From assembly GCF_017592825.1 (NCBI RefSeq), contig NZ_JAGFMD010000015.1, positions 1 through 39,555 of the forward strand: DNA of 39,555 nt. The letters are read 5' to 3'. Within the stretch, counting starts at the first letter, position 1. Every line of letters starts with the position of its first letter. Position numbers and translations under genes: made by a program. The DNA comes from Roseivirga sp. E12 (lineage in GTDB: Bacteria > Bacteroidota > Bacteroidia > Cytophagales > Cyclobacteriaceae). Shown one piece after another: positions 12,850-20,087 of the stretch. A model generated the notes under the pieces. The model saw nothing but the letters and a program-made list of their open reading frames with translations. It did not search any database and was not told the origin of the DNA.

Positions 12850-14493
12850 ATGAAATTCAAACACCCTTATAAATTTGGCAAAGGCTATGAGAAATCAGTG
12901 GCTTACTTTTCAATGGAGTTTGCCATTGACCAACCCTTAAAGATTTATTCCGGAGGGCTAGGTTTCTTGGCCGGTTCGCACATGCGAAGTGTCTATGATC
13001 TTAAGCAGAATATGGTAGGTATAGGTATTCTCTGGAAATACGGATACTATGATCAAGTGCGAAAGCATAACAATGAGTTAGATGCACTCTGGCAAGAACG
13101 TCACTATAACTTTTTAGAAGATACAGGTCTCGACTTAGAGGTGAGTGTCAATAATCACCCTGTCAAAGTGAAGGTGTTCTATTTAGCACCTGAAGTATTT
13201 GGAACAGCACCAATATTCTTACTTTCTACGGATCACCCAGAGAACGATCACTTGGCGCAAACGATCACTCATAAACTGTATGATAATAACATCTCTACAC
13301 GGATAGCCCAATACATTCTACTAGGTATAGGTGGTGCGAAATTGCTCGAAGCAATTAATCACAATGTTGAACAGTATCACTTTAATGAAGCGCATGCTTT
13401 GCCGGCAGCTTTCCGGTTGATGGAAAAACTTGGTGATATAGAGAAAGTGAAGGATCAATTGGTATTCACTACTCATACGCCTGTAAAGGCTGGTAATGAG
13501 GTTAATGATCCTAATATGCTGCATAAGATGGGATTCTTTAATGGTTTCTCAATTCGCGAAGTCGAAGAGATGGTGGGTTTTGAAAATGGTATGTTCAACC
13601 ATACACTAGCCGCCTTACGAATGTCAAAAATCTCTAATGCGGTTTCTAAAAAGCATTGTGAGGTTTCCAAAGATATGTGGGGAGCGTTTGATGGTATCTG
13701 CGATATCATTCCTATTACTAATGCACAAAACAAAGCCTATTGGACTGATGTAGAACTTGAAAAAGCGCATCTTAAGAAGGATGATAAGAAGTTCTTGAAA
13801 CGCAAGATTGCTTTGAAAGAAGAGCTATTCGATTTGGTGGCTGATCAGACGGGAAAAATCCTTGATCCTAATGTGCTTACTATTGTTTGGGCTAGGAGGT
13901 TCGCTGGATACAAACGAGCTGACCTTATCGCAAGAGATGTAGAAAGGTTCGAAAGGCTTTTGAATAATAAGGATTATCCAGTACAGATTATTTGGGCTGG
14001 TAAGCCATATCCGCTTGATCATGGTGCAGTGAGTACCTTCAACTGGCTTGTACATTTTACCAGAAAGTATCACAATGCTACTATTCTTACAGGCTATGAG
14101 TTAGGCCTGTCTGCATTAATGAAGAAGGGTTCTGACGTTTGGTTGAACAACCCAAGAATTCCGTTGGAAGCTTCTGGGACTTCAGGCATGACAGCCGCAA
14201 TGAACGGTTCTCTTAACTTTTCTACAAATGATGGCTGGATTCTGGAGTTCGGTGAGCATGGGAAGAATGGTTTCGTAATTCCTGAAGTAGATACTACTTT
14301 GCCAGAAGGAGAGCAGGACCAGTGGGACGCGGATCATATGATGAGAATCCTTGAGGATGAGGTAGTTCCAATGTACTATAAGGATCAAAAATCTTGGGTG
14401 GCCATGAACTACCAGAGTATGGATGATGTGGAGGAGTATTTTAGAGCTTCACGTATGGCAGATGAGTATTATAAAAAGCTATATAATCATTAA
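12850..14493 (+). CDS. Alpha-glucan phosphorylase-family protein (GT35-like), PLP lysine replaced
   Basis: This 547-residue protein resembles the short GT35 alpha-glucan phosphorylases, which release glucose-1-phosphate from storage glucans in the cytoplasm. Recognisable blocks are VAYFSMEFAI and IYSGGLGFLAG (17-42), HFNEAHA (177-183), FTTHTPV (206-212), RRFAGYKRADLI (349-360), IWAGKPYPLDHG (381-392) and NNPRIPLEASGTSGM (433-447). In classic family members the last block continues with the lysine that forms the Schiff base with PLP (GTxxMK). Here residue 448 is Thr (GTSGMTAAMNG). The protein may therefore be a non-classical or inactive member, or may use another residue. No other glycogen gene is adjacent. 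A clear terminator follows at 14522-14550. The family call is firm, but catalytic activity is uncertain. Confidence 0.85.
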   Translation: MKFKHPYKFGKGYEKSVAYFSMEFAIDQPLKIYSGGLGFLAGSHMRSVYDLKQNMVGIGILWKYGYYDQVRKHNNELDALWQERHYNFLEDTGLDLEVSVNNHPVKVKVFYLAPEVFGTAPIFLLSTDHPENDHLAQTITHKLYDNNISTRIAQYILLGIGGAKLLEAINHNVEQYHFNEAHALPAAFRLMEKLGDIEKVKDQLVFTTHTPVKAGNEVNDPNMLHKMGFFNGFSIREVEEMVGFENGMFNHTLAALRMSKISNAVSKKHCEVSKDMWGAFDGICDIIPITNAQNKAYWTDVELEKAHLKKDDKKFLKRKIALKEELFDLVADQTGKILDPNVLTIVWARRFAGYKRADLIARDVERFERLLNNKDYPVQIIWAGKPYPLDHGAVSTFNWLVHFTRKYHNATILTGYELGLSALMKKGSDVWLNNPRIPLEASGTSGMTAAMNGSLNFSTNDGWILEFGEHGKNGFVIPEVDTTLPEGEQDQWDADHMMRILEDEVVPMYYKDQKSWVAMNYQSMDDVEEYFRASRMADEYYKKLYNH

Positions 14494-14521
14494 TCAGGAT
14501 TAAAATTTTTCCTAATATTGT

Positions 14522-14550
14522 ATCGGCAGGCCTAGGTCTGCCGATTTTTT
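14522..14550 (+). terminator. Rho-independent terminator after the glucan phosphorylase gene
   Basis: An 8-bp stem, ATCGGCAG (14522-14529) pairing with CTGCCGAT (14538-14545), is followed by a T-run to 14550. It lies 29 bp after the stop codon and directly abuts the tRNA-like fragment that starts at 14551. Confidence 0.85.
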
Positions 14551-14605
14551 GGGGTATTAGCTCAGTTGGTTTAGAGCGCCCCGACTTGTCGGGGAGGTCA
14601 ATCCG
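14551..14605 (+). pseudogene. tRNA 5'-half remnant 1 with anticodon arm replaced by a hairpin
   Basis: The sequence begins like a tRNA: acceptor strand GGGGTAT, TA, then a D-arm GCTC..GAGC identical to that of the neighbouring tRNA-Val, then G. Where the 17-nt anticodon arm should be stands the perfect 16-nt hairpin CCCCGACTTGTCGGGG (14579-14594), followed by AGGTC, which looks like a variable loop. No T-arm or 3' acceptor strand follows. The acceptor and the AGGTCA segment suggest an Ala- or Ile-type parent, but this is only a guess. It cannot act as a tRNA. Confidence 0.7.
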
Positions 14606-14629
14606 GATGATCTTTTAGATTAGAGTAAA

Positions 14630-14704
14630 GGAGTGTTAGCTCAGTTGGTTTAGAGCACCGCCTTGACAGGGCGGGGGTCGTTGGTTCGAATCCAATACAC
14701 TCCA
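14630..14704 (+). tRNA. tRNA-Val (anticodon GAC)
   Basis: This is a complete cloverleaf. Acceptor GGAGTGT pairs with ACACTCC, the D-arm is GCTC/GAGC, and the anticodon arm is CCGCC-TTGACAG-GGCGG with anticodon GAC (valine). The variable loop is GGGTC and the T-arm is GTTGG-TTCGAAT-CCAAT, with discriminator A at 14704. CCA is not encoded. It lies 24 bp after tRNA remnant 1 and shares that remnant's D-arm sequence. Confidence 0.95.
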
Positions 14705-14867
14705 CTTTTTAATTCCTTGTTTTAAGGTACTTGGTGATTTAACAGGCTTAACTTTTCAAAGTCATTCCATGTTCTTACATAGTCAATTGGCACTAGCATC
14801 ATTGACAGACTATACTCATTTTAACATTTATAATAAGGTTGGCGGAATTCGTATCATAGCTAATCAA

Positions 14868-15125
14868 ATGTCTATTAACTATACCTATATATTAGAATCT
14901 TCTACCAGTGGTCGTTGGTACTATGGCCACAGTGCTAATGTTGAAGAGAGATTGCTACAACATAATGCAGGTCAGAATAAGTCCACTAGAAATAAAGGCC
15001 CATGGACGTTGATTTTTATTCGTGGGTTTGGAAATAAGCTGGAAGCGAATAGATTTGAACTCTACCTAAAAAAGCTGAAGAACAAGAGCTATATAAAAAG
15101 AGAATATGCACAGTATTTTCTATGA
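14868..15125 (+). CDS. GIY-YIG nuclease-like protein, tandem copy A
   Basis: This 85-residue single-domain protein has the GIY-YIG layout: YTYIL (5-9) and WYYG (17-20), Arg28 and His32 in the VEERLLQHN helix, PW at 45-46, and Glu64 in EANRFELYLKKLK as the likely metal ligand. GIY-YIG domains cut DNA in homing endonucleases, UvrC and some restriction enzymes. Small stand-alone ones are common in Bacteroidota with unknown roles. The ATG at 14868 is preferred because the domain begins four residues later. The open frame extends upstream to an ATG at 14769, but that extension has no domain character. The TGA stop is 2 bp before tRNA-Pro remnant 2. Copy B downstream matches at 75 of 85 residues. 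Confidence 0.85.
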   Translation: MSINYTYILESSTSGRWYYGHSANVEERLLQHNAGQNKSTRNKGPWTLIFIRGFGNKLEANRFELYLKKLKNKSYIKREYAQYFL

Positions 15126-15127
15126 TT

Positions 15128-15177
15128 CGGGATGTGGCGCAGTCCGGTAGCGCACCCCGACAGGTCGGGGTGGTCGC
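15128..15177 (+). pseudogene. tRNA-Pro 5'-half remnant 2 with anticodon arm replaced by a hairpin
   Basis: This matches the intact tRNA-Pro at 15440 from the first base: CGGGATG, TG, GCGC D-arm and AGTCCGGTA loop. Then, in place of the 17-nt anticodon arm, comes the perfect 16-nt hairpin CCCCGACAGGTCGGGG (15155-15170). The match resumes with TGGTCGC (variable loop and first T-arm bases) and stops at 15177. The T-arm and 3' acceptor strand are absent, and the GIY-YIG copy B ATG begins 3 bp later. The hairpin has the same CCCCGACnnGTCGGGG form as in remnant 1. Confidence 0.82.
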
Positions 15178-15179
15178 CT

Positions 15180-15437
15180 ATGGTTAAAAACTACACTTAC
15201 ATATTAGAGTCTTCAACAAATGGTAGTTGGTACTATGGTCATAGTATCAATGTTGAAGAGAGATTGCTACAACATAATGCGGGTCAGAATAAGTCCACTA
15301 GAAATAAAGGTCCGTGGTCGTTGATTTTTATTCGCGAGTTTGAAAATAAGCTGGAAGCGAATAGATTTGAGCTCTATCTAAAAAAGCTCAAGAACAAGAG
15401 TTATATAAAAAGAGAATACACAAGGTACTTTCTATAA
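15180..15437 (+). CDS. GIY-YIG nuclease-like protein, tandem copy B
   Basis: This 85-residue GIY-YIG domain protein is 88% identical to copy A, with ten substitutions that spare the YTY, WYYG, Arg28, His32 and Glu64 positions. Retaining these residues while diverging elsewhere suggests that both copies were under selection for function. The ATG at 15180 lies 3 bp after tRNA-Pro remnant 2. The frame stays open back to 15132 through the remnant, but that N-terminal extension (WRSPVAHPDRSGW) is simply translated tRNA sequence and is probably not real protein. The stop is 2 bp before intact tRNA-Pro, as in copy A. A role in DNA cleavage linked to tRNA loci is inference from the arrangement. Confidence 0.85.
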   Translation: MVKNYTYILESSTNGSWYYGHSINVEERLLQHNAGQNKSTRNKGPWSLIFIREFENKLEANRFELYLKKLKNKSYIKREYTRYFL

Positions 15438-15439
15438 TT

Positions 15440-15513
15440 CGGGATGTGGCGCAGTCCGGTAGCGTACTCGTCTGGGGGGCGAGTGGTCGCAGGTTCAAAT
15501 CCTGTCATCCCGA
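15440..15513 (+). tRNA. tRNA-Pro (anticodon GGG)
   Basis: This is a complete cloverleaf. Acceptor CGGGATG pairs perfectly with CATCCCG, and the D-arm is GCGC/GCGT. The anticodon arm is CTCGT-CTGGGGG-GCGAG with anticodon GGG (proline). The variable loop is TGGTC, the T-arm is GCAGG-TTCAAAT-CCTGT, and the discriminator is A. CCA is not encoded. It lies 2 bp after the stop of GIY-YIG copy B, so transcription may read through from the GIY-YIG gene. Confidence 0.95.
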
Positions 15514-15514
15514 C

Positions 15515-15551
15515 AAAATAAAGGGAGTCATTAATGACTCCCTTTATTTTT
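15515..15551. terminator. Bidirectional terminator between tRNA-Pro and the permease gene
   Basis: A long hairpin has the stem AAATAAAGGGAGTCAT pairing with its complement around a short TTA-rich loop. It has A-runs on the left and T-runs on the right, so it can terminate both the tRNA transcript (plus) and the permease transcript (minus), whose stop lies at 15563. Confidence 0.88.
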
Positions 15552-15562
15552 GGTAATCAGAA

Positions 15563-18175
15563 TCAGTCGTTTCTCAGAGAATGAGCGGGGTTAGTTCTTG
15601 CGGTTTTTACAGTTTGAAACCCAATGGTAATGGCTGTGATCAAGAAACAAAGTCCTGTAATCGATAGGAAGGTCAGTATTGAAATATCAACGCTATAGGC
15701 AAAATTTTGGAGCCATTGATCGACAAAATAATAGGCTATAGGAGCGGCAATGATTGCCGCAATCGTGATGAGCAGATAAATCTGTTTTGCCAATAGTTGT
15801 ATGATTTGACCTACAGATGCCCCCAACACTTTCCTGACGCTGATTTCTTTAGTTTTGACCTGTGCCGTATGAGTAGAAAGTCCTAAAAGCCCGAGGCATG
15901 AGATGACAATTGCCAGGATTGTGAAAATTTTGAAGACCTCGGCCATTCTAAATTCTGCCTGATATTGCCGATCTAATCTGTCATCCAAGAATTGATAATT
16001 AAGTGTTTGTTCAGGGTATATCTCTTCCCACATTTTCTCCAACCCAGAAATAACTTGTGCAACTTGAGAAGTCTCAAGTTTGATAATCGCTTTAGAAACC
16101 CAAGGGAAACTTTCCACGGGGGTTAAAACAACAGGTGCCACTTGACTGTGTAAAGACTCGAAATGAAAGTCTTCGGCAATTCCGATTATTTTGCTTTTGT
16201 TCCTTCCCTGAAACTTGTAGTCAGATGAGTTGAGTAGGTCAACTTCCATTGCCTTAGCAAAAGTCTCGTTAATGATAACATGCGATGCCGCACTGTCTAA
16301 CAGGGGATTGAACGTCACGCCTGACTTTATGTCTATGTCGAAAATATCTAAATAGTCATGGTCAACGATGAACCTCTTAAAGCGAAAAGGAAATTGGGGA
16401 CTTCCACTATCACCAAAGAATTCATCACCAGGGGCTTGACCGGCAATTGAAACCTGAAGGACCCCTGGAATTTGCTGAATTTGATTTTTTATCGTTTGGT
16501 AGTTCTTTCGGAACTGCGCGGAGGTACCATTCAATACGAGTACTCGGTCGGGATTGTACTTGAGGGTTGTGTCTTTGACAAAATTCAGTTGGCTTTGGAT
16601 CAATGCAATACCAGCCAAGAGTGCAATTGAGAAAACAAATTGAAATACTACCAGGGTCTTTCTAAGTAGTACACCATTTCTAGAGTGTTCCACTCGACCT
16701 CTTAGGACTCCGGCAAACTTGTGCTTTGAAAGTAATATGGCCGGGTAAAGTCCTGAAATCAAACCTAGTGAAACTACGAATATTAGGATTTTCGCAAGGA
16801 ATGGAAGGTTCGAAGAATAATCAAAGAACAATTTATCTCCCAAGATTTCTTCAAAACCGGGAATGGCTAACTGAACAATTAGGATTGCGAATGGAAGAGC
16901 GATCAGGCAGATGAGGAGAGATTCTAGTAAAAACTGATTGAGCAAACTTCTCTGAGTTGCCCCAGAGACTTTTCTGACTCCGACTTCGAGTCCTCTTAAT
17001 GTAGCCCTCGCACTTGTTAGGTTAATGTAGTTGATTACCGCCAGAGAGATGATCAATATGGCCACAATAGCAAACATATTTATAACACGTTTGTCTGTAG
17101 GAGCGATAATTGAATCAGTTACTTCTGTATCGTACTTGAGCGCTTGAATACTATTCAGAGAATATTCAGCCGCTAAATGTTGGTCGCTTTCCGTATGCTT
17201 TTTCAGTTCTGGAAGTATCTTTTTTGTGACTAATTCAGGTTGGCTCTCGTTTGATAATAGGATATAGATGGGGAGCGATATATAAAAATTGCGCCCAAAT
17301 GATATCTTTTCGTTTTGTCCGGTTACGGTAGACATGGATTTGATAAAGTCAAACTGAATACTGGAGTTGCCAGGTGGGTCTTTCATTAAGCCCACAACTT
17401 CCAAGTCAGTATCCTTCGAGAACTGATCTGCCTTGGCGAGTTTTATTTGTTGGCCTATTGGGTCAGCATCGCCAAAGATGCGTTTAGCTGCTGATTCTGT
17501 AATGACGGCTGCATTGTGCATTGATAGGATGTCTTGCGTATTTCCATCAATTATCTCAAAAGAGAAGACCTTGAAGAAACCTGGGTCAGCAGACAAGAAA
17601 GTCTGATTCAGAACTTCTTTATTCCCCCTTTTTTCAAAGACAACTGCCTCAGAACCCAATGACATTCGCGTGTATGCTTCAATCTCAGGTATGTTGGGCG
17701 AAATGGCGGGCATCAAACTAGAATGAAGTTTCACACTTCTATTAATCAATCCGTTCCTTTCGGAGCTGGACTCCACTCGGTATATACGATCACTGTTTTC
17801 TAAAAAATCATCCTTGATTTGATCATCAATCAAGAAAAGTAGAATGACGAGGCTTCCGGCTAGCCCTAATGCAAGTCCGAATATGTTAATGAACGTGTGA
17901 GAAGGACTTTTCCTAAATGCCCTGAATGCCATTTTGATTTGATAGTAGAACATGTCAATGAATTTTGGTTTTCGATTCTCTTTGTTGTGTAATAGGATAT
18001 ATGGTCGCACGGATCTTAATGCTGTCCAGATATAGATAGCTTTAGCACGTCTTGGCCCCTCTGATTCAAGGTTGTCAAGAAAGTCTTCATAGAGATCGCC
18101 CTCTATTTCTTCTAGTATTTGTTTTCCAGCGAGAAGTCTGAGCAGGAGTAAGGGGAGTTTGGGTGGCCTACTCAA
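15563..18175 (-). CDS. ABC transporter permease, MacB/FtsX type with N-terminal prefix domain (ADOP family)
   Basis: This 870-residue inner-membrane protein begins with a cytoplasmic segment (LLRLLAG...EEIEGDLYEDF, about 8-35) typical of the permease-prefix domain found in PadR-linked permeases. A first membrane helix near 95-117 leads into a MacB-like periplasmic core with SDRIYRVES. An FtsX block follows at about 365-490 (INYINLTSARA, VGVRKVSGAT), then a second periplasmic core, then a C-terminal FtsX block (ISVRKVLGAS) with three helices. Such permeases work with an ATPase encoded elsewhere, in efflux or mechanotransmission, and none is encoded here. It overlaps padR by 4 bp, so the two form one operon. 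Substrate unknown. Confidence 0.9.
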   Translation of the reverse strand: MSRPPKLPLLLLRLLAGKQILEEIEGDLYEDFLDNLESEGPRRAKAIYIWTALRSVRPYILLHNKENRKPKFIDMFYYQIKMAFRAFRKSPSHTFINIFGLALGLAGSLVILLFLIDDQIKDDFLENSDRIYRVESSSERNGLINRSVKLHSSLMPAISPNIPEIEAYTRMSLGSEAVVFEKRGNKEVLNQTFLSADPGFFKVFSFEIIDGNTQDILSMHNAAVITESAAKRIFGDADPIGQQIKLAKADQFSKDTDLEVVGLMKDPPGNSSIQFDFIKSMSTVTGQNEKISFGRNFYISLPIYILLSNESQPELVTKKILPELKKHTESDQHLAAEYSLNSIQALKYDTEVTDSIIAPTDKRVINMFAIVAILIISLAVINYINLTSARATLRGLEVGVRKVSGATQRSLLNQFLLESLLICLIALPFAILIVQLAIPGFEEILGDKLFFDYSSNLPFLAKILIFVVSLGLISGLYPAILLSKHKFAGVLRGRVEHSRNGVLLRKTLVVFQFVFSIALLAGIALIQSQLNFVKDTTLKYNPDRVLVLNGTSAQFRKNYQTIKNQIQQIPGVLQVSIAGQAPGDEFFGDSGSPQFPFRFKRFIVDHDYLDIFDIDIKSGVTFNPLLDSAASHVIINETFAKAMEVDLLNSSDYKFQGRNKSKIIGIAEDFHFESLHSQVAPVVLTPVESFPWVSKAIIKLETSQVAQVISGLEKMWEEIYPEQTLNYQFLDDRLDRQYQAEFRMAEVFKIFTILAIVISCLGLLGLSTHTAQVKTKEISVRKVLGASVGQIIQLLAKQIYLLITIAAIIAAPIAYYFVDQWLQNFAYSVDISILTFLSITGLCFLITAITIGFQTVKTARTNPAHSLRND

Positions 18176-18513
18176 AGGGTGCCTCCTTTCAATTCGCTGA
18201 CCGGAACCAGTTTCCAGAAAGACTCTCTGATTCGTTTGACCTCACAGAGGGCGTCAAAACCTTTTTTCGAAACATCGAAATACCGTTTCCTTTTGCCACC
18301 TCGTCTGGGTGAGGCTTCCGCCAGTTGTGAATCGAGAAACCCCTTGCGTTCCATTCGATACAAGGCCGAGTGTATAGCGCTGAGATTAATTGTTCTGGCC
18401 GTATGTTTTTCTACTTCCTTTCGAATTTCGTTAGCGTATGCCAACTCTCCCTTTAGTACACAGACTGCTAATAACACGACCTCTTCAAATTCACCTAAAA
18501 AACTTCCTTTCAT
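18172..18513 (-). CDS. PadR-family transcriptional regulator
   Basis: This 113-residue winged-helix protein contains EEVVLLAVCVLKGELAYANEI (about 10-30), AIHSALYRMERKGFL (46-60) and a basic wing, RRGGKRKRYFDVSKKG (70-85), all characteristic of PadR. PadR proteins usually repress their own operon. The stop codon overlaps the permease start by 4 bp (ATGA), so the regulator and its likely target are co-transcribed. A 21-bp direct repeat 12 bp upstream of the start is the obvious candidate operator. Confidence 0.93.
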   Translation of the reverse strand: MKGSFLGEFEEVVLLAVCVLKGELAYANEIRKEVEKHTARTINLSAIHSALYRMERKGFLDSQLAEASPRRGGKRKRYFDVSKKGFDALCEVKRIRESFWKLVPVSELKGGTL

Positions 18514-18524
18514 AGCTTAAACAT

Positions 18525-18586
18525 CAATCATATAAATGTAAATAAAATTAGTAATCAATTTTTACCAATCATATAAATGTAAATAA
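18525..18586 (-). promoter_or_regulatory. Direct repeat upstream of padR, candidate operator
   Basis: A 21-bp sequence beginning CAATCATATAAATGTAAA occurs twice without mismatch, at 18525-18545 and 18566-18586 (41 bp, about four helical turns apart). It lies directly upstream of the padR start at 18513. The same-face spacing and position suggest cooperative binding, plausibly PadR autoregulation. The binding itself is inference. Confidence 0.65.
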
Positions 18587-18767
18587 TATAGCTTCTAACT
18601 ATTGATGTATCATAGATTCAAAAAGTTCTACAAGCCTGTCTTTTCGGCTCTCTTGAATGATTCCGGATATTATTTGCTGCACTGAAGATCAAAAAAACTG
18701 CACTTAGGCCTTGTGCATTGTAAAGGGGCAATTGAAACGCTTTATTGACGGTTTGACAAAGACAACG

Positions 18768-20012
18768 ATGAAAAAACAAATCCTATTTCTACTCATTATA
18801 GCTTTGAACTCTTCAGCTTTTTGCCAATCCGATAGCCTTTTGGTGGCAAAGTTAAATCAAGTCAAGATGAGTATCGACTTTTCCCAGGGCAAACTCTCAG
18901 GCAGTGGAGCTGATTTTCTAATCAAAGAGGCCACTGACTCGCACTTTTTACTTTTAGGAGAAAACCATGGTATAGCGGAAGTCCCTGTTTTTACGATTGC
19001 ACTGATGAGGGCTATGGCTCCCAAGGGTTATAAATATTATGCAACTGAAATCGGCCCAGAGACTGCACAGATACTTACAGAAAGACTTAAAACGACAGAT
19101 GTAGATCAAGTTTTCAGTGAATCCTTCAAAAAACACCCTTGGAGTATACCTTTCTTGGCTTGGCAAGATGAGACCGCTATTGTTGCAGAACTCAAAAGAC
19201 AAACTGGTTTGTCTCATAACAATTTATGGGGGCTCGATCAGGAGTTCATTATCTCTGCACGAATGCTGCTTAATAAGTTGATTAAAATAGCTCCTAATAA
19301 TGAGGCCAAAACAGTCGCTGAGTCCTACTACGAAAAAGCCTTGTCAGGATTTGATAAGGCAGTTGAAACCAAAGTGCCATTGGTCTTTATGTCTTCAGCC
19401 ACAGCTGATGACTATAACAAATTGAGAACAGCCTTTAAGGGTTCAGAAGAGGCTCTCAAAATCATTAACGAAATGCAGGAATCTCAGGAGGTTTATGATA
19501 AGCTGATGGTCAAGAGAGTTGGCTTCGAGTCTAATCAGCAGAGAGCAAATATGATGAAGAGAAATTTCATGCATTATTATGATCAAGCGGAAAAACAAGA
19601 GCCTTCACCCAGAGTGATTGTAAAACTGGGGGCTAACCATACTTATAAAGGTTACAACTCTTTGGGCGCTATGGATATTGGGAATTTTGTGCATGAGTTT
19701 GCTGCCTCTAAAAGGCAGAACTCCTTTCATGTATACATCGGGGCTCACAAGGGGCACCTTAATTCTTATAATCTTTTAAGTAAGAGTACTGATGACAAGA
19801 ATAAGGCATTTGACGAATCGGGTGATGATAGATCTGGTGCTTTTTACGAGGCAGCTAATGGAGAAGCTACCCTTTTTGATTTACGACCATTGCGTGAAAT
19901 GATTTTCTATAAACAGGTTAAGAATCTACATCCGAATTTTGTAAAGCTGGTATTTAGCTATGATGCATTTCTGGTGATTCCAGAAGCCACGCCTTCCAAA
20001 CTCTATGATTAG
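18768..20012 (+). CDS. Secreted EreA/ChaN-like protein (GENHG motif)
   Basis: The 414-residue product from ATG 18768 starts with a signal peptide, MKKQILFLLIIALNSSAFCQ. An ATG 57 bp upstream would put a non-signal extension in front and is less likely. The motif LLLGENHGIAE (61-71) with Glu65, His67 and Glu71, then a second acidic block (YYATEIGPE) and a late histidine in KLGANHTYKG, matches the erythromycin-esterase/ChaN/Tiki-like fold. Family members include esterases, proteases and haem-binding proteins. A specific substrate cannot be read from sequence, and antibiotic resistance should not be assumed. It stands 75 bp upstream of a LytS-type kinase gene on the same strand. Confidence 0.72.
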   Translation: MKKQILFLLIIALNSSAFCQSDSLLVAKLNQVKMSIDFSQGKLSGSGADFLIKEATDSHFLLLGENHGIAEVPVFTIALMRAMAPKGYKYYATEIGPETAQILTERLKTTDVDQVFSESFKKHPWSIPFLAWQDETAIVAELKRQTGLSHNNLWGLDQEFIISARMLLNKLIKIAPNNEAKTVAESYYEKALSGFDKAVETKVPLVFMSSATADDYNKLRTAFKGSEEALKIINEMQESQEVYDKLMVKRVGFESNQQRANMMKRNFMHYYDQAEKQEPSPRVIVKLGANHTYKGYNSLGAMDIGNFVHEFAASKRQNSFHVYIGAHKGHLNSYNLLSKSTDDKNKAFDESGDDRSGAFYEAANGEATLFDLRPLREMIFYKQVKNLHPNFVKLVFSYDAFLVIPEATPSKLYD

Positions 20013-20087
20013 TTAGAAGCACTTTGTTACTGATGGTCACCGTTATTCTTCACTCCAATATCATTCTTAATTGTGTAGATTAAAGGC

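Larger units (their letters stand above)
14878..15489 (+). repeat. Tandem duplication of a GIY-YIG gene plus tRNA-Pro unit, period 312 bp
   Basis: Equivalent points recur exactly 312 bp apart: GIY-YIG ATGs at 14868 and 15180, stops at 15125 and 15437, and tRNA-Pro starts at 15128 and 15440. Similarity begins near the NYTYIL codons (about 14878 and 15190), runs through the gene, the TT spacer and the tRNA 5' half, and ends after TGGTCGC (15177 and 15489). Inside the tRNA part, only the anticodon arm differs between copies. Confidence 0.88.

Noticed and set aside
14769-14867. N-terminal extension of GIY-YIG copy A from an upstream ATG
   Set aside because: No similarity to copy B or to the domain. 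The domain begins at residue 4 after the ATG at 14868, which aligns exactly with the copy B ATG 312 bp later.
18179-18520. 113-codon plus-strand ORF antisense to padR
   Set aside because: It mirrors the padR frame exactly, while the minus-strand product has clear PadR motifs and an operon overlap.
18711-18767. Upstream ATG extending the EreA/ChaN-like protein by 19 residues
   Set aside because: It would bury the signal peptide. The ATG at 18768 begins MKKQILFLL.
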